DNA of 64,000 bases, taken from contig JAOTOM010005147.1 in assembly GCA_034440615.1 (NCBI GenBank), forward strand, positions 1,052,501 to 1,116,500, given 5' to 3'. Numbering within the stretch: position 1 is the stretch's first letter; each line of letters opens with the position of its first letter. Both the position numbers and the translations under genes were made by a program. Shown here piece after piece: positions 13,857 to 26,245 of this stretch. The DNA comes from Ashinkailepas kermadecensis. Taxonomy: Eukaryota; Arthropoda; Thecostraca; Neolepadidae. Under the pieces are notes generated by a model, which searched no databases, was not told where the DNA came from, and worked only from the letters and a program-made list of their open reading frames with translations.

Positions 13857-14222
13857 TCATGCATCCTCACGGGTGTTGGCCGGCGTCCTCAAGGGTGTGG
13901 GCCCGCGTCTTCACGGGTGTGGGCCCGATCCACGACTGGTGTGATAGCCGCGATGAGAGTCTCGCCCTCCTCTTGCCATTTGACCGTGCACCGTGACCTT
14001 GACCTACCGTGACCGCCGACCGTGTACCTCCATCCCTGCGTGGTTGTGGCCGGCGGTCATGCATCCTCACGGGTGTTGGCCGCGTCCTGGTGGGCCCGCG
14101 TCTTACGGTGTGGGCCCGATCCACGACTGGTGTGATAGCCGCGATGAGAGTCTCGCCCTCCTCTTGCCATTTGACCGTGCACCGTGACCTTGACCTACCG
14201 TGACCGCCGACCGTGTACCTCC
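13857..14222. repeat. Direct duplication of about 170-200 bp, two units
   Basis: The block from GTCATGCATCCTCACGGGTG through CGACCGTGTACCTCC occurs at about 13857-14033 and again at about 14055-14222. The second copy has small deletions. Both contain the same TGATAGCCGCGATGAGAGTC core. Confidence 0.85.
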
Positions 14223-14441
14223 CATCGCCTGCAGCTGGTTGTCCAGGTTCGCCTGCGATTGCATGCCGAAATGCGCAGCGCTCATCTTGAAAGACAACCT
14301 AGTGAGAGATGACACGTTGCTATCTCGAACTGACGATATTTTTCAGCGTAGCGGATTGCAAATTACTGAAGGGGGTACTAATGGGAGTTTTGGGTAACCA
14401 ATCCATCATATGTTACTGTGAGCAAAAATGTGAGGAGGTTA

Positions 14442-14445
<4 letters not shown>

Positions 14446-14477
<32 letters not shown>

Positions 14478-14670
14478 AGGGGGGTGGGTGGGTGGGTTGT
14501 TTTGTGTGTTTGTTTTTTGAAAATAAGGGGGGGTTGGGTGGGTGGGGGTTGTTATTTGTGTGTTGTTTGTTGGGGGTGTTTTGGGGGGGTTGGGTGGGGG
14601 GGGTGTTGTGGTGTGTGGTTTGGGGGGGTTTGTTGTGTGGGGTTTTGTTGTGGGGGGGGGGGGGTTATGA
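14446..14670. repeat. Poly-A tract followed by a G/T-only low-complexity block
   Basis: About 28 A residues are followed by about 195 bp consisting almost only of G and T with many GGG runs (for example GGGGTGGGTGGGTGGG). The strand asymmetry is extreme. It has G-quadruplex potential, but could also be an assembly or sequencing artefact. Confidence 0.9.
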
Positions 14671-14679
14671 AGGCACTGA

Positions 14680-16210
14680 GCTTGCATTCCGACTGTCCAG
14701 GGTGTGGCACCACCCTCTGCTGTGGCCGCCTCGTGACAACCAAACGTGGCAGCTCTCGTGCCACGGGGAACTGGACGTGACCTCGTGACCGGGCTTGTGA
14801 TGTGCCGGCGTGACCAATATCAGTCGCCGGATGACCTTCAACCCAGTGTCGAGTTGGTCCGGATAGACCCTAGGGGCTCTGGTCCGGGACTGTATACTGG
14901 TTGGGCTGGGCGCAGCTTTTACGTAGACGTAGGCCTGGGCCTGGCTGGGTACTGCTTCCCCCACTTTGGATGTTTTACTGCAATTTTGTTCGCTTCAAAT
15001 GAAGCCTGAACAAATTTAATCCAAAACACGATTCTTTTCCATCCATGATAATTACCTTTGAAATAATTCACAAAAATGCAACACTTTACTCATTTTCGTC
15101 ACCATATCAGACAACTACACCAAATATGCATAAACTCATGAATATCACAGTGCCATCTTCTAGTCCTTTCCACTTCCATTAACGATTAAGCATCATAACG
15201 AGGTAGACCCATGCATATGAAGTGCACATCTAGCAATATATGACTGCAACGTATAATATTGCACTGCGAGCAAGGTTGCTTTTATTTATGAAGAAAACAA
15301 TCGACTTCGTGAGTGCTGTACAGCTTACAAGTGACCAACTAACCTGCTGCGAATTACGTTTGCTAGCAAAGTCGCTTTTTTCTTGGATCAATGTATATGT
15401 ATTAAAAAGTTGAAGCACCCACCTGAAGTATCTACATGCATCGTATAATTCAGACCACTATGGGATATTTGTGTTTCTGCTCAGCTACATATACTGTAAG
15501 TTGTGAGTGTTGTGATCTTTTTGTTCCTATCATCTTGATCTTTTTGCCTAATGATTGCTTTCTCGTGTGTCAAGTTGTTTCAGGAGGTAGATGTGGTGCC
15601 TGAATTTGATCCGCCTCGCATGGATTTTCCGACGTCTGGTGCGCTTTGTCACTGGATGGTCCCATGAAGTTCTCAAAGAAAAACTAAAAGGAATTGTCGA
15701 ATTTTCAGAACCGAAAATTCAAGTGTACGAATTTCTATATTTCTTTTTGTGGGTGAGGGTGGGATGCGCGGTGACCTTTTCTGCCTGAGCATCTCTTGGT
15801 GCCTCGGACCGCCCCTAAGTACAAATGAAATCTAGATATGCCGACGACCACATATGAGAGCCCATTTCGATTACGAGATCAACATTGGTCAAAGAGGCGT
15901 GGGTAAAAATCATAGCGTGCGTGCAATATAAGGGACAGATGTCGGGGAGTCGTGACGCCATCGTTCGTTTCAGACTAAAAATGCTGAACAAGCTTCGCAA
16001 GCACCAAGGAGTACAGGTTACAATTTTAGTTACATTGTTCTTAACTTTGTCCGTTTATCCCATGCCTGTACCATTCATTTTATTAGCACACACCTAATTG
16101 TGCTTTTAAATTGAACCTCACAGCCAACGCAGCACATTCTGGTCATCGGCTCTCTACACGGGTTTCCTCGTGAGACTGTCCAATTGGATTTCCCTCCTTT
16201 TAAGAGACAG
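14680..16210. other. No gene recognised
   Basis: Several short ORFs occur on both strands without recognisable domains. No RNA gene or known repeat is seen. Confidence 0.4.
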
Positions 16211-16214
16211 GCCT

Positions 16215-16465
16215 GAAGGCAGCGTGTAGCCAGTGACACGACTCACCAGGAGTATCGGGTAAATTGCCGGCGTGTAGCCAGTGACACCACTCACCAGGAG
16301 TATCGGGTAAATTGCCGGCGTGTAGCCAGTGACACGACTCACCAGGAGTATCTGGTAAATTGCCGGCGTGTAGCCAGTGACACGACTCACCAGGAGTATC
16401 GGATAAAAATTGCCGGCGTGTAGCCAGTGACACGACTCACCAGGAGTATCGGGTAAATTGCCGGC
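16215..16465. repeat. 48-bp minisatellite, about five units
   Basis: The unit is GTGTAGCCAGTGACACGACT followed by CACCAGGAGTATCGGGTAAATTGCCGGC. Since 48 is divisible by three, an open minus frame (16200-16433) shows a 16-residue repeat containing SCHWLHAGNLPDTPGE. One unit has extra A residues (16403-16408) that shift the frame. No gene context is visible. Confidence 0.92.
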
Positions 16466-16772
16466 GAAGGCCAGACATTGCAGGGGAAGAAGCTCGAACG
16501 ACTCGCTTACATGCCTGGCACAGCACAAACCATTCTGTATAAATTCAAATGATACGTCAGTATGACACGATTGGAAGAAACCAATTAAGCAGACACACAG
16601 CAGCGAAGGTCACATTTCACTTCCCTCCCGCTGTTCTCTCAACACCCGCCTTCTCTGTGAGTGCGTGTGCTTGTCACTCTCCCTTCCTTTCTCGCTGTCC
16701 TGCTCTTTGCGTGACGAATCAGCTATATGGTATTACATACAGCTGGCATAAGCAACAAGTGATTCATCCGCG

Positions 16773-17560
16773 CCGTCTCGGGCTGGGGTGTTTTTCCCGC
16801 CGCCCAGCCCAAGTAGTTCCGCGGATAGTGAAGAAACGGCGAACAGCAGCGCGCTTCACCTAGCTCTTTCCACGTCAAGTTGACATGTTGTGTGAAAATT
16901 GAGAGGTCCGGTCATCAACGGTCACCGAGTTAGTCAAGGTCAAGTGAGGTTGATTCCAAAAAGGTTAAACCAGTCCTCACGTTTTAATGGGCAAAGATAT
17001 TTGAATGAAACTTTGTGCGTCTACTGATCTTTAGAGACGCAAAAAAACGCATCAGAGTGATTGTTGAACCTTTGCGTTTTTATGACTTACTTGTTTTGCA
17101 TATTTGCCCATCAGAGCTAAAACCGAAGATTTTGGCTATAGTAAGCATACCTTATGAGGTTGTGCTTACTTTAAATAACGCTTCTCCGTTCGCTATACCT
17201 ATTAAAAAAAGACAAATTCGGGACCCGAAAGCCAAACGTTTTGAGGAAAAGTACCATTTTTATTATTGGGTGGGCATATATCTTAGGAGTATGGTCCATT
17301 TTGCCTTCCTTTTCTGATTCCAAAAATGTTTTGTCTTTAAAATCTTCCCCAAAATATACTCCTTAGAGCCAAACAAAATATGACGTCAGCCGTGAACCGA
17401 TAAACCACCTAGAGAAGTCCCGTTCCGAGGAGAAAAATGTATGGGGGTGATTTCGTGCCATACTCGTCGTGCGCTTTCCGATAACATCTATTTCGTTTTA
17501 GTGCGATGTTTAGTTTTGATATTAGAGGGGCGTATGCAATGACCCCCGCTGTTAACTACT
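16773..17560 (+). repeat. Unclassified interspersed repeat, copy 1
   Basis: Shares ordered blocks with 20453-21242, 50560-51330 and (reversed) 56928-57100: TTGACATGTTGTGTGAAAA, GGTCAAGTGAGGT, TTTAATGGGCAAAGATATTT, CGCTTTCCGATAAC and TTAGAGGGG. CCGTCTCGG at this copy's 5' end and CCGAGACGG at the 3' end of other copies suggest short terminal inverted repeats, hence possibly a non-autonomous DNA element. Confidence 0.75.
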
Positions 17561-19290
17561 CCAGCTGGGATGGCCGTTGGCGACTGGTCAGGCAAGGTCG
17601 AGGGCGCAGGCATCAGGCGGTCGTGCCCGATTATATAGATACTTAAGACTTCCAATCAAAATTGTGCTATAGAACTGGAATTTCCCGATCCGGAGGGGTT
17701 TTCAGGTTCAACGCAGCAAGCGTGCGCTTATACGTAGTATTGGCACTTATCCTGTACAGTCGCACTCACAACAGTTCAAACTGAATTTTCTTGAAAAAAA
17801 AACAGAAGCATTTGCAGTCTGAAATACACTGTCGCATGAAAATTGCCCACGAAGTAGTATTAACAATGGATGCGAGTAAAACATTGTATATTTTATATTG
17901 GTAGCAATCACTAGGAGCAAACGATGCCACTTCTTTTCAGCACGTTCGACCTCATGTTCGACCTCTATGCCGGAGCCGCTACCAAGCAATTCAGCTAACA
18001 AAAACCATAAAAAGCGTCACGTTGTCAGTGGCCGCAACAAGGCGAAGATGATTAGGTGACAACCTTGACCAGGTGCTGAGCAATCAATCTCAAGCAGTGT
18101 GAGCTACCAATGCATATATTCATCTCAACAATTAGGACGTTCATGCATATTATACCACAACTACAATAAAACGACAGCAGCGCACGTGTGGAGCAGGTTT
18201 GCCAGAAATGGCACGGCAGCCACAGGAGTTCACTGAAGCTCATCACGCTGGTCACCACGATCCGATCCTGGTCCACCGCATCATCACAGACCAAACAACT
18301 GTGCACAGTCGCTGACAGACATCGTGTAGCTACCACACAGACTCGGCCAGAGTGCCCAACAAAAAACACAAACTTGAACTTCTCGAATGAATGCAATGCT
18401 GCGTTGTGGTATATCCCCTGCGCCGACCATCGTGAAGGACACGAGCAGGAGATGTGCCAAGGATGCAGTTCTCAAGCCAACGAGAACGGCTGCGTCTCGA
18501 GGTAGACCACACCTATTGTCGGTGATGTGCCTGATATCGTGATAATGGTGATGTGTCTCTCGGAGCGCTTTGATCCTGGGTTTACGTGAATTATGTCACC
18601 AGCGCTGCGGGACGCGTGAGTTCACGCGTTCACGAGTACGCGACCATCTCGCTTCGAGGTTCGTCGAGATGGTTTGTTTGTTCGTTTGTCGAGTGGAACA
18701 CCTCAGACACGATAACGGCTGGCGGCGCTGCCCACACTGCTTCGACAGCAGGTCGAAGGATTGTAATGTGTTCCGAATGGCGTGGGTGTTGAACACGGGA
18801 CCTTCGCATCCAAAGTTGAACACTCTAAAGACTGGGCCAACCATCCCCTCTTCAGATGGTTGTAATAGTTTGACCTCAGCAATCCGTCGCATTTCAGATA
18901 TCCAAATGTGCTGCACGTTGGCCGCACTACCTCGACTTACCTGCGTTTATATACCTTGAGCCACTAAAATTATGCAAGTACATTACAATGGCCAACTCCC
19001 CCCAAGTCTGATTGTCTAAATCGAATGAATGGACACCGGAAATGGTGGAGATTTGCCATTGCCACCGCCAGCACGTGAGGTGAAGCGCTCCACAAGCGGG
19101 AAGGTCAAAAGGCAAGACGTTGTCATACCGCATGCTGTTCACACAACACTCGCTATGAGCTCTTGTCGTGCCTCGAGTGGTATCAAGCTAAGCAATACTT
19201 GACAGCGAATGATCTTTACACTGCCGGATATTCCATGAAACTGATAATGAATGACGTTTCTGATAACATGAAACTGAATGGTACTTAGGA
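17561..19290. other. No gene recognised
   Basis: Overlapping ORFs of 60-129 codons occur on both strands at 18052-18960. I cannot assign any of them, and no splice-bounded conserved exon is visible apart from the tRNA-like segment noted separately. Confidence 0.35.
18780..18870 (-). mobile_element. Possible tRNA-like SINE head
   Basis: On minus, TGGCCCAGTCTTTAGAGTG resembles a Pol III A box and GGTCCCGTGTTCAACACC a B box, about 30 nt apart, as in a tRNA-derived head. I cannot see target duplications or the body shared with the SINEs at 46977, 54314 and 54984, so this is weak. Confidence 0.3.
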
Positions 19291-19295
19291 TTATT

Positions 19296-19528
<233 letters not shown>

Positions 19529-20452
19529 CCATACAAATACCTAACCGTATTTAGGGGCCTATCTCAACGATTCGTTCCTGTATGGTGCGGGAGCAGTTGA
19601 TTCGACCCCCTTTATATCTAGAAAATTGCTGGCCGCATGTTCTTGAAATAAAAAGTAATGCATTCCACGCATCCCTCATGCATTGACCTCTATCTCGGCG
19701 CAAGAAATTTTCAAATTTTCGCAGTAAAAAAATGCCAACACTTTTTTTCGTAGCCAAAAGTCAACAGTGGGGGTTGTTATATATGTGGTAGAACCACTAT
19801 ATTTACGATCTGATTTTAGTCGATGTAACACTAGATGATAGCAAAAGGATGAAACGTTAGTGAAGTTGGTATGAGGTGGTAATGGTAGCATAAAAATCAT
19901 AGCCTGTCTTTGGCGCGAAAAGGAGGAAAAATCGGCTCGAGGTTCATCCCAAAAGGTGTTCTAGATTGCCCCTAATAAAATAAAAACATAATTTGGAAAG
20001 CAACACGTGGAAACGAACGTTCGGATCAATCACCAACATGAAAAACCTGCTCCCAAAGGTTTAGAAACGGACGGTAACAAACCACAGGGGGCAAATTTGC
20101 CACACCATGCCCCATCCCGTCTGTACCACGATGGAATGCTCTTTGGAATGACATAACTATGGCCTAGCTAAAATCAACACACACAATGTCGGTCACTCCA
20201 GATCAAGTTCGGTGAAAGCTCTAACAAGAGCCAATCTTAGCACGTTGACCTGGACCAAGCTAGAATGAACTTGACTTGTGACCTCCTGTCGCCTCCACGT
20301 TCCGTTAAAATTTAGCGTGGCTGGCATGATTAGTGTTCGAGATATAAAAGACGCTGATTCTAGCCAGGGGATTCTGGAGGTTCAATACTTTTGGTGGGGC
20401 CTGGGCCCACCAAATTTGCTTTCGCCTAAACCACGTATTGCTCCCCTAACCC
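19529..20452. other. No gene recognised
   Basis: No recognisable coding, RNA or repeat feature. Confidence 0.4.
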
Positions 20453-21242
20453 GGGAGTACCCCTATCTCGGGGTAGTCATTCTACGACCACCTTAGGTTG
20501 TCGGCAGACAGTGAAAAAACGGCGCGCAGAAATTTGGCACACCTTTTCCATACCAATTTGGCATGTTGTGTGAAAAGTTTCAAATCAGGTCATCTACGTT
20601 CAACGAGCTAGTTAAGGTCAAGTGAGGTCACCTCCAAAGGTGTTCATCCAGTTGTCACGCTTTAATGGATACATACACATTTGAATGAAACTTTAAGCGT
20701 TTGCTTATCTTTTCTGGTGCAACGAAACGAACCGTTGCAATTTTTGATTTTTTTTCGCTTTTGATGACGCATTAGGTTTGGATAATTTCCCATTATGGCT
20801 AAATCGACGATCCTGGCTAAAGCAAGAACTTTGTATGTGGGCAAGTTGTTTTAAAGCAAAGTTTCTCGGTCCGCTCTACTCACTAGAAATATACAACTTA
20901 AAGAAAATTTAAAACTCAAAACATTTAAAATTTAAACATTAAGATTTTGACTTTTGGGTACGGAAACATTTTTGGGTCACGATCGATCTCGACTTATTTT
21001 TTATTCCAAATATTTATTTTAAACCTCCACCAAAACAAATCCTCAGAGCCAAAAGCATTATGTCAGTCGTAATCCCATTGTGACGTCACTTTTGGAGGGG
21101 GTAAAATATTTGTGGTGCTTTCAGGCCCTACCTGTCGAGCGCTTTCCGATGACACTATTTTCGTTTTCATGCAACGTTTAGCTTGGAAATTAGAGGGGGT
21201 ATAAAATGAGACCCCACGCAACACCCAACCACCCGAGACGGG
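20453..21242 (+). repeat. Unclassified interspersed repeat, copy 2
   Basis: Same block order as 16773-17560: TTGGCATGTTGTGTGAAAAG, GTTAAGGTCAAGTGAGGT, GAGCGCTTTCCGATGACA, AAATTAGAGGG. The 3' end carries CCCGAGACGGG. Confidence 0.75.
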
Positions 21243-21546
21243 ATGTGAAGATCTAGCCGATAAGATGGGTTCATCTGGGGCCCCATGAAGTAGGCACCAT
21301 CAACCAAATTGACAACACTCATTGCCTCCATGCATTGGGACCAACCAATATTTTTTTCGATCTTCTCCACCCATGATTTGAGCCTGCTCACTTCTACTGT
21401 ACGCTCCTGAGACGGGCGTGCCCATCGTGGAGTCTGACATGTAGATGGAACACATGTCTACTCGATGAGTCGTCATAGATTTGTCGTCGGTAGAACAGAA
21501 TGTTGTCGATTTACACTTCAGCATCAAACACCTGCAGTTCTCAACC

Positions 21547-23607
21547 TTACAGTTTCACCTGGCAGATGATATATGAAAGGGAAGGAGCCAAGCCTGCGGC
21601 AAATGTCTTCAAACACCCGGCCGTGTTTATGATCGCGTTATCTCCGTTATTGAACGGCTCTCCGTTACACCACTTGGACGGCCAGAAGCTGTTGTCAGAC
21701 GACTGGAGCATCGCAAAGCTGTCGTCTACCATCCTGCGAGCGCCCACCCAGAACCCGGCGCCAGAGCTTTCAGCCAGTGGTCCCAGATAGGCATATTGAG
21801 CTGCGTTGACGAACGTCGCAATGGCGGCGCCGCTGCCTAATGAGCCTCTACAATAGCCGTCTGTTGTTGTCCATCCACTGGTCATCTGCCCTGCTATGAA
21901 GTAGTAGCACACGTTATCGACGCGTGTAAAGCCGGGATGCGGACAGTTCTTGGTTGATCTGGTGGTGGGAGTAGTGGGAGTAGTGGTGGTAGTGGTGACA
22001 GTGGTGGTGGCAGGGATGGCAGTAGTGGTAGTTACAGTGGTGATAGCAGGGGTGGTAGTAGTGGTAGCAAGGATGGTAGTGGTGGCAGTGGCAGTAGTGG
22101 TAGCAGTGGCGGTAGTGGTGGTTGCAGGGGCAGTTGTTGTCGTGGGGTCTGCTGTAGTGGTGATTGCATGCGCAGTTGTTGTGGTGAGGTCTGCTGTAGT
22201 GCTGGCTGCAGGCGCAGTTGTTGTCGTGGGGTCTGCTGTAGTGCTGGCTGCAGGCGCAGTTGTTGTGGTGAGGTCTGCTGTAGTGCTGCTGGTTGTTGTG
22301 TTGTTAGTGCTGGCTGCAGGCTTGCTGCAGGCGCAGTTGTTGTGGTGGGGTCTGCTGTAGTGCTGGCTGCAGGCGCAGTTGTTGTGGTGAGGTCTGCTGT
22401 AGTGCTGGCTGCAGGCGCAGTTGTTGTGGTGGGGTCTGCTGTAGTGCTGGCTGCAGGCGCAGTTGTTGTGGTGGGGTCTGCTGTAGTGCTGGCTGCAGGC
22501 GCAGTTGTTGTGGTGGGGTCTGCTGTAGTGCTGGCTGCAGGCGCAGTTGTTGTCGTGGGGTCTGCTGTAGTGCTGGCTGCAGGCGCAGTTGTTGTGGTGA
22601 GGTCTGCTGTAGTGCTGGCTGCAGGCGCAGTTGTTGTGGTGAGGTCTGCTGTAGTGCTGGCTGCAGGCGCAGTTGTTGTGGTGGGGTCTGCTGTAGTGCT
22701 GGTGCAGGCGCAGTTGTTGTCGTGGGGTCTGCTGTAGTGCTGGCTGCAGACGCAGTTGTTGTGGTGAGGTCTGCTGTAGTGCTGGCTGCAGGCGCAGTTG
22801 TTGTGGTGAGGTCTGCTGTAGTGCTGGCTGCAGGCGCAGTTGTTGTGGTGGGGTCTGCTGTAGTGGTGATTACAGAGGCAGTTGTTGTGGTGTGGTCTGC
22901 TGTAGTGGGGATTGCAGGGGCAGTTGTTGTGGTGGGATCTGCTGTAGTGGTGGTTGCGGGGGCAGTTGTTGTGGTAAAGTCTGCTGTAGTGGTGGTTGCG
23001 GGGGCAGTTGTGGTGGGGTCTGGTGTAGTGGTGGTGGTAGGGGTAGTTGTGGTGGTGGGGTCTGCTGTAGTGGTGATTGTGGGCGCAGTGATTGTAGTTG
23101 AAAGACCAGAAATAGTGGTTACGGGAGGAGTGGCTGTGGTTGCAGGGGTGGTAGTGGTGGTGGTAGGGGTAGTTGTGGTGGGGTCTGTTGTAGTGGTGGT
23201 TGCAGGGTCAATGGTTGTGGTTGCGGGGGGAGCGGTTGTGGTTGCAGGGGAGTGGTTATGGTAGCAGCAGTGATGGTGGTGGTGGCAGGCGAAGTTGTAG
23301 TGGTGGCAGGAGCAGTTGTCTCTGATGTCGACTCGACATAGATCAACGTATCCACGGCCGCAGTCAGCTGACTACCGTCCGGTTTGCTCCCGATGAGGGT
23401 GCACGATCGTGCCGTTGTCTGCATCGCCATGCAGTGGTCGTCCGTTGAACAGCGCACCGCGCATTGGATTCGGCCGTCGTCTGCTGTCGTTCCCAGCACG
23501 GCTCCCGTGAACTGCTTGTCCATCGCTGCCATTTTGTAGGACTTCGGCACAAGGGTGGCCTCGGTAGTTGCCAGCAGAAATAGACTGAGTGCAAACAAAG
23601 TTACCAT
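21547..23607 (-). CDS. Secreted mucin-like protein with C-terminal C-type lectin domain
   Basis: The start at 23607 opens MVTLFALSLFLLATTEA, a signal peptide. A Cys-containing domain follows (about residues 18-90, with RIQCAVRCSTDDHCMAM), resembling PAN/apple or related extracellular modules. Next is a long Thr/Pro/Ala repeat with a 42-bp (14-residue) unit such as PTTTTAPAASTTAD, likely heavily O-glycosylated. A C-type lectin-like domain ends the protein (about 21547-21935), with DNVCYYF, FWVGARR (the WIGL-like strand), WCNGEPFNNGDN and a final YIICQ before TAA. Canonical EPN/QPD and WND calcium motifs are not clear. As written the frame is broken: indels near 23250, 22700 (-1) and 22310-22320 (+11) shift it and give an early stop at 23119-23121. 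The three sum to a multiple of three, and signal peptide and lectin domain share a frame. Sequencing error, pseudogenisation or splicing of the repeat are all possible. Confidence 0.72.
22150..23300. repeat. 42-bp coding minisatellite in the lectin gene
   Basis: The plus-strand unit is TGCTGTAGTGCTGGCTGCAG followed by GCGCAGTTGTTGTGGTGGGGTC (42 bp). Regular units lie at 22150-22860, with looser GTGGTTGCGGGGGCAGTTGT-type units to 23300. Irregular units at about 22295-22331 and 22689-22730 (41 bp) shift the frame. Confidence 0.93.
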
Positions 23608-23626
23608 CTTGTCAGGAGATCGACCT
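23605..23626 (-). other. 5' exon border of the lectin gene
   Basis: On minus, a pyrimidine-rich tract ending CCTTTTCAG is followed by 17 nt and then the ATG. The coding exon therefore probably begins at 23624, and at least one 5' untranslated exon lies upstream (to the right), which I cannot place. Confidence 0.55.
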
Positions 23627-25850
23627 GAAAAGGAAGTTACATTGTGAAGCGTGGCAAAAGGTGTGCATTGTGCCGTACCACAATTGGTGCTCCACTGACG
23701 GTGGGGAAGGCGGTCGAAGGTAACTTTTATACTTATGCATAAAAGCATTCCATATGAATGACAGCTATGGTGATCTATGGCTAGTAAAATGGTATAGCTG
23801 AATGTTGAATGTGGGAGCATATGGCTGCAAAAAAGTGTATGGCTGTAAATCCACCGCAATGCCAGTTTCTGCCGACATTTGCAATACGTGGTAATCTGAG
23901 ACTCTGATTTTATTTTTGAGGTTTGCTGACTAGAGGTCACATAGTACCTAAACAAGTAAATTTGAAGGCTAGATCGCTTTGCCACTGGTGGCCTGATTAG
24001 CCTCGAATGTATTTTCTATTCAACCATGATGTTCTGTGAACTGCAAGCCTTTCATTGGCACTCATTTTGACCACCTAAGTTGAAGTGAATAAAAGCTGAA
24101 CTGAGCTGAACTGAATAAAACTATGCACACTTGGCTATGTTGCGACAACAAAGCATTCGGCAGCAAGAAAACAACGAAAAATGTTTGGGGCATGAGCACA
24201 GTATGACGTGTACTGGAGGACTAGAAGATGAAGCTTCGCCGGCCTCGACCAGCTTAGGCAACAAAATTGCATTGTGGTCTTGAAACCCGTAGCTAGATTA
24301 CTAATTGTACTAGGCAACACCACACTTATTCTGGATAAAGCAAATACAAACAATACATTGCGGTTATGCTGTGTGTCACCAAGTAGTTGCCAGAGCGCAA
24401 AAATATCAGCCACTGGTTACAATGTATTTCTCTGAATAACAGAGCATTGCATGCACTGATGTACCACGCGAGATACAACACATGGCACGCGAAATACAAC
24501 ACATGGCACGCAAGATACAATAGAAGGCACGCGAGATACAATACCGGGTACAAGTTCATAGCCCTGGAGGCCTGTCCAAAATACAGTAAGGAGAACGCGA
24601 AGACTCGTTCGCTGTTCTGCATCACAATTTATATGCAGGCACGCAAAAGAACCCTACTCACTACCCACGAAGCTCGTTGGCCTGAGACACTTCTTCCAGC
24701 GACCATTAGTTGTGGCACATGATCTGATGAACACCATCCTTGAAATTGGTGCCGGTGAAGTAAGCCGGCCATGCTGACACAAGGCCTGATAAATGCCCCT
24801 GATCCACTCGCCATTTCAGCTCACGTCTACTTGGTACGCAACTGGAAGATTTGGAGAGATCTCGAGACGACGACGACCCATCATCATCGGCCACGACTAA
24901 ACATAATGTGGCTGGACAAAGGCGGAATGTTTATGGGTGCTTGTCTAAAGCAACGGTGCACACATAGGTTCTGTTATTGAATCCAAACCTCCAAGATATG
25001 ATACATTGTTAGATTGGTATGCACTTTGTTAAGTGGTATCTCAACCCATGCATTTGTATGGCTAGGAAATTAATACTTCCGTTTGGACAAGAAACTGATA
25101 GGATTTTCTTAAGTGTCTCTCTATGCTTATGCAAAATTAGCACAAGCAGTAGTCATATCTAGGTTATGAAATATTGATGAAAGTCCATTCAATACAACCT
25201 ATTTATGAAAATTATGTAAGAACCCATTGCATGTAAAACGACGTTGTTTAAAGCTTCCTTCATGTTTACGAAGGTAGATACAACAGCATAGCTTAAGTTG
25301 ACTATGGGGATTGTCGCTTTTAAGGGAAGTATGATAAGCAACTTCTTACTTTAGCCAAAATCATGAACTGAATGATGGGTTCAATTGGGAAGTAGATAAA
25401 TATAGGTGATTAGCATCAATTGCATTCTGAATTAAATATTAGAAAAGGAATACTGAAGGAACATATAAAACCACACAGTTTACATCTCATTTAATACCAT
25501 CCTCCGGATGCTTCAGGACCCCAGACATAAGCAGCCAACCCGCTCACCTCCCTATCATAGAGACACAACGTGTTTCCGCTGACATCATATGGTAGGTTAT
25601 TACGCGAGTCCCACAGATTTAGACCTTTGAGGGCGGAAGTTCTTGCCTTACCAGGCGGGCTCACTCGTAGGTACGCCACGGGTCACGGTGGTATTCACCA
25701 CGACGGAGATACGTCCGGCGGACACGTGGCGGGATCTTCGGGCGGGTCCATCCACCGGACTCAGATGTGGACTGATTCAGAGACTCGGAAACTTCCGGAA
25801 GATGCGGTATTTTCCCGACGTTTGCCAGTTTTCAAGGTGTGGTAGAATCC
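23627..25850. other. No gene recognised; short direct repeats near 24.5 kb
   Basis: Contains about four units of a 21-23 bp direct repeat (GGCACGCGAGATACAACACA-like) at about 24470-24545. The upstream promoter of the lectin gene should lie here but cannot be located. No other feature is supported. Confidence 0.45.
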
Positions 25851-25854
25851 CACC

Positions 25855-26245
25855 AAGTGGGGCTCGGACACCAGAGACCTCAGCGGTAGCCACTTCCATG
25901 TGGGGCTTGGACACCAGGGACCTCACCAGTAGCCACGTCCATGTGGGGCTTGGACACCAGGGACCTCACCAGTAGCCACGTCCATGTGGGGTGGGACACC
26001 AGGGACCTCAGCGGTAGCCACGTCCATGTGGGACTCGACACCAGGGAACTTAGCGGTAGCGGCGTCCATGTGGAGCTAGGACACCAGGTACCTCAGCGGT
26101 ATCCACGTCCATGTGGGGCTCGGATACCAGGGGCCTCAGCGGTATCCATGTTCATGTGGGGCAAGGACACCACGGACCTCAGCGGTAGCTACGTCCATGT
26201 GGGGCTCGGGCACCAGGGGCCTCAGCGCTAGCGGCGTCCATGTCT
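25855..26245. repeat. 43-bp minisatellite, about nine units
   Basis: The unit is GTGGGGCTTGGACACCAGGG followed by ACCTCACCAGTAGCCACGTCCAT. Units vary in length by one or two bases, so open frames through it are not meaningful. Confidence 0.92.

Noticed and set aside
18188..18505. Cys-rich 105-codon frame on plus as a gene
   Set aside because: Overlaps a 114-codon minus frame. No signal peptide, domain or splice context supports either one.
21950..23264. Plus-strand Val/Ala- and Cys-rich proteins
   Set aside because: Antisense of the Thr/Pro-rich repeat of the lectin gene. The minus strand has the signal peptide and lectin domain.
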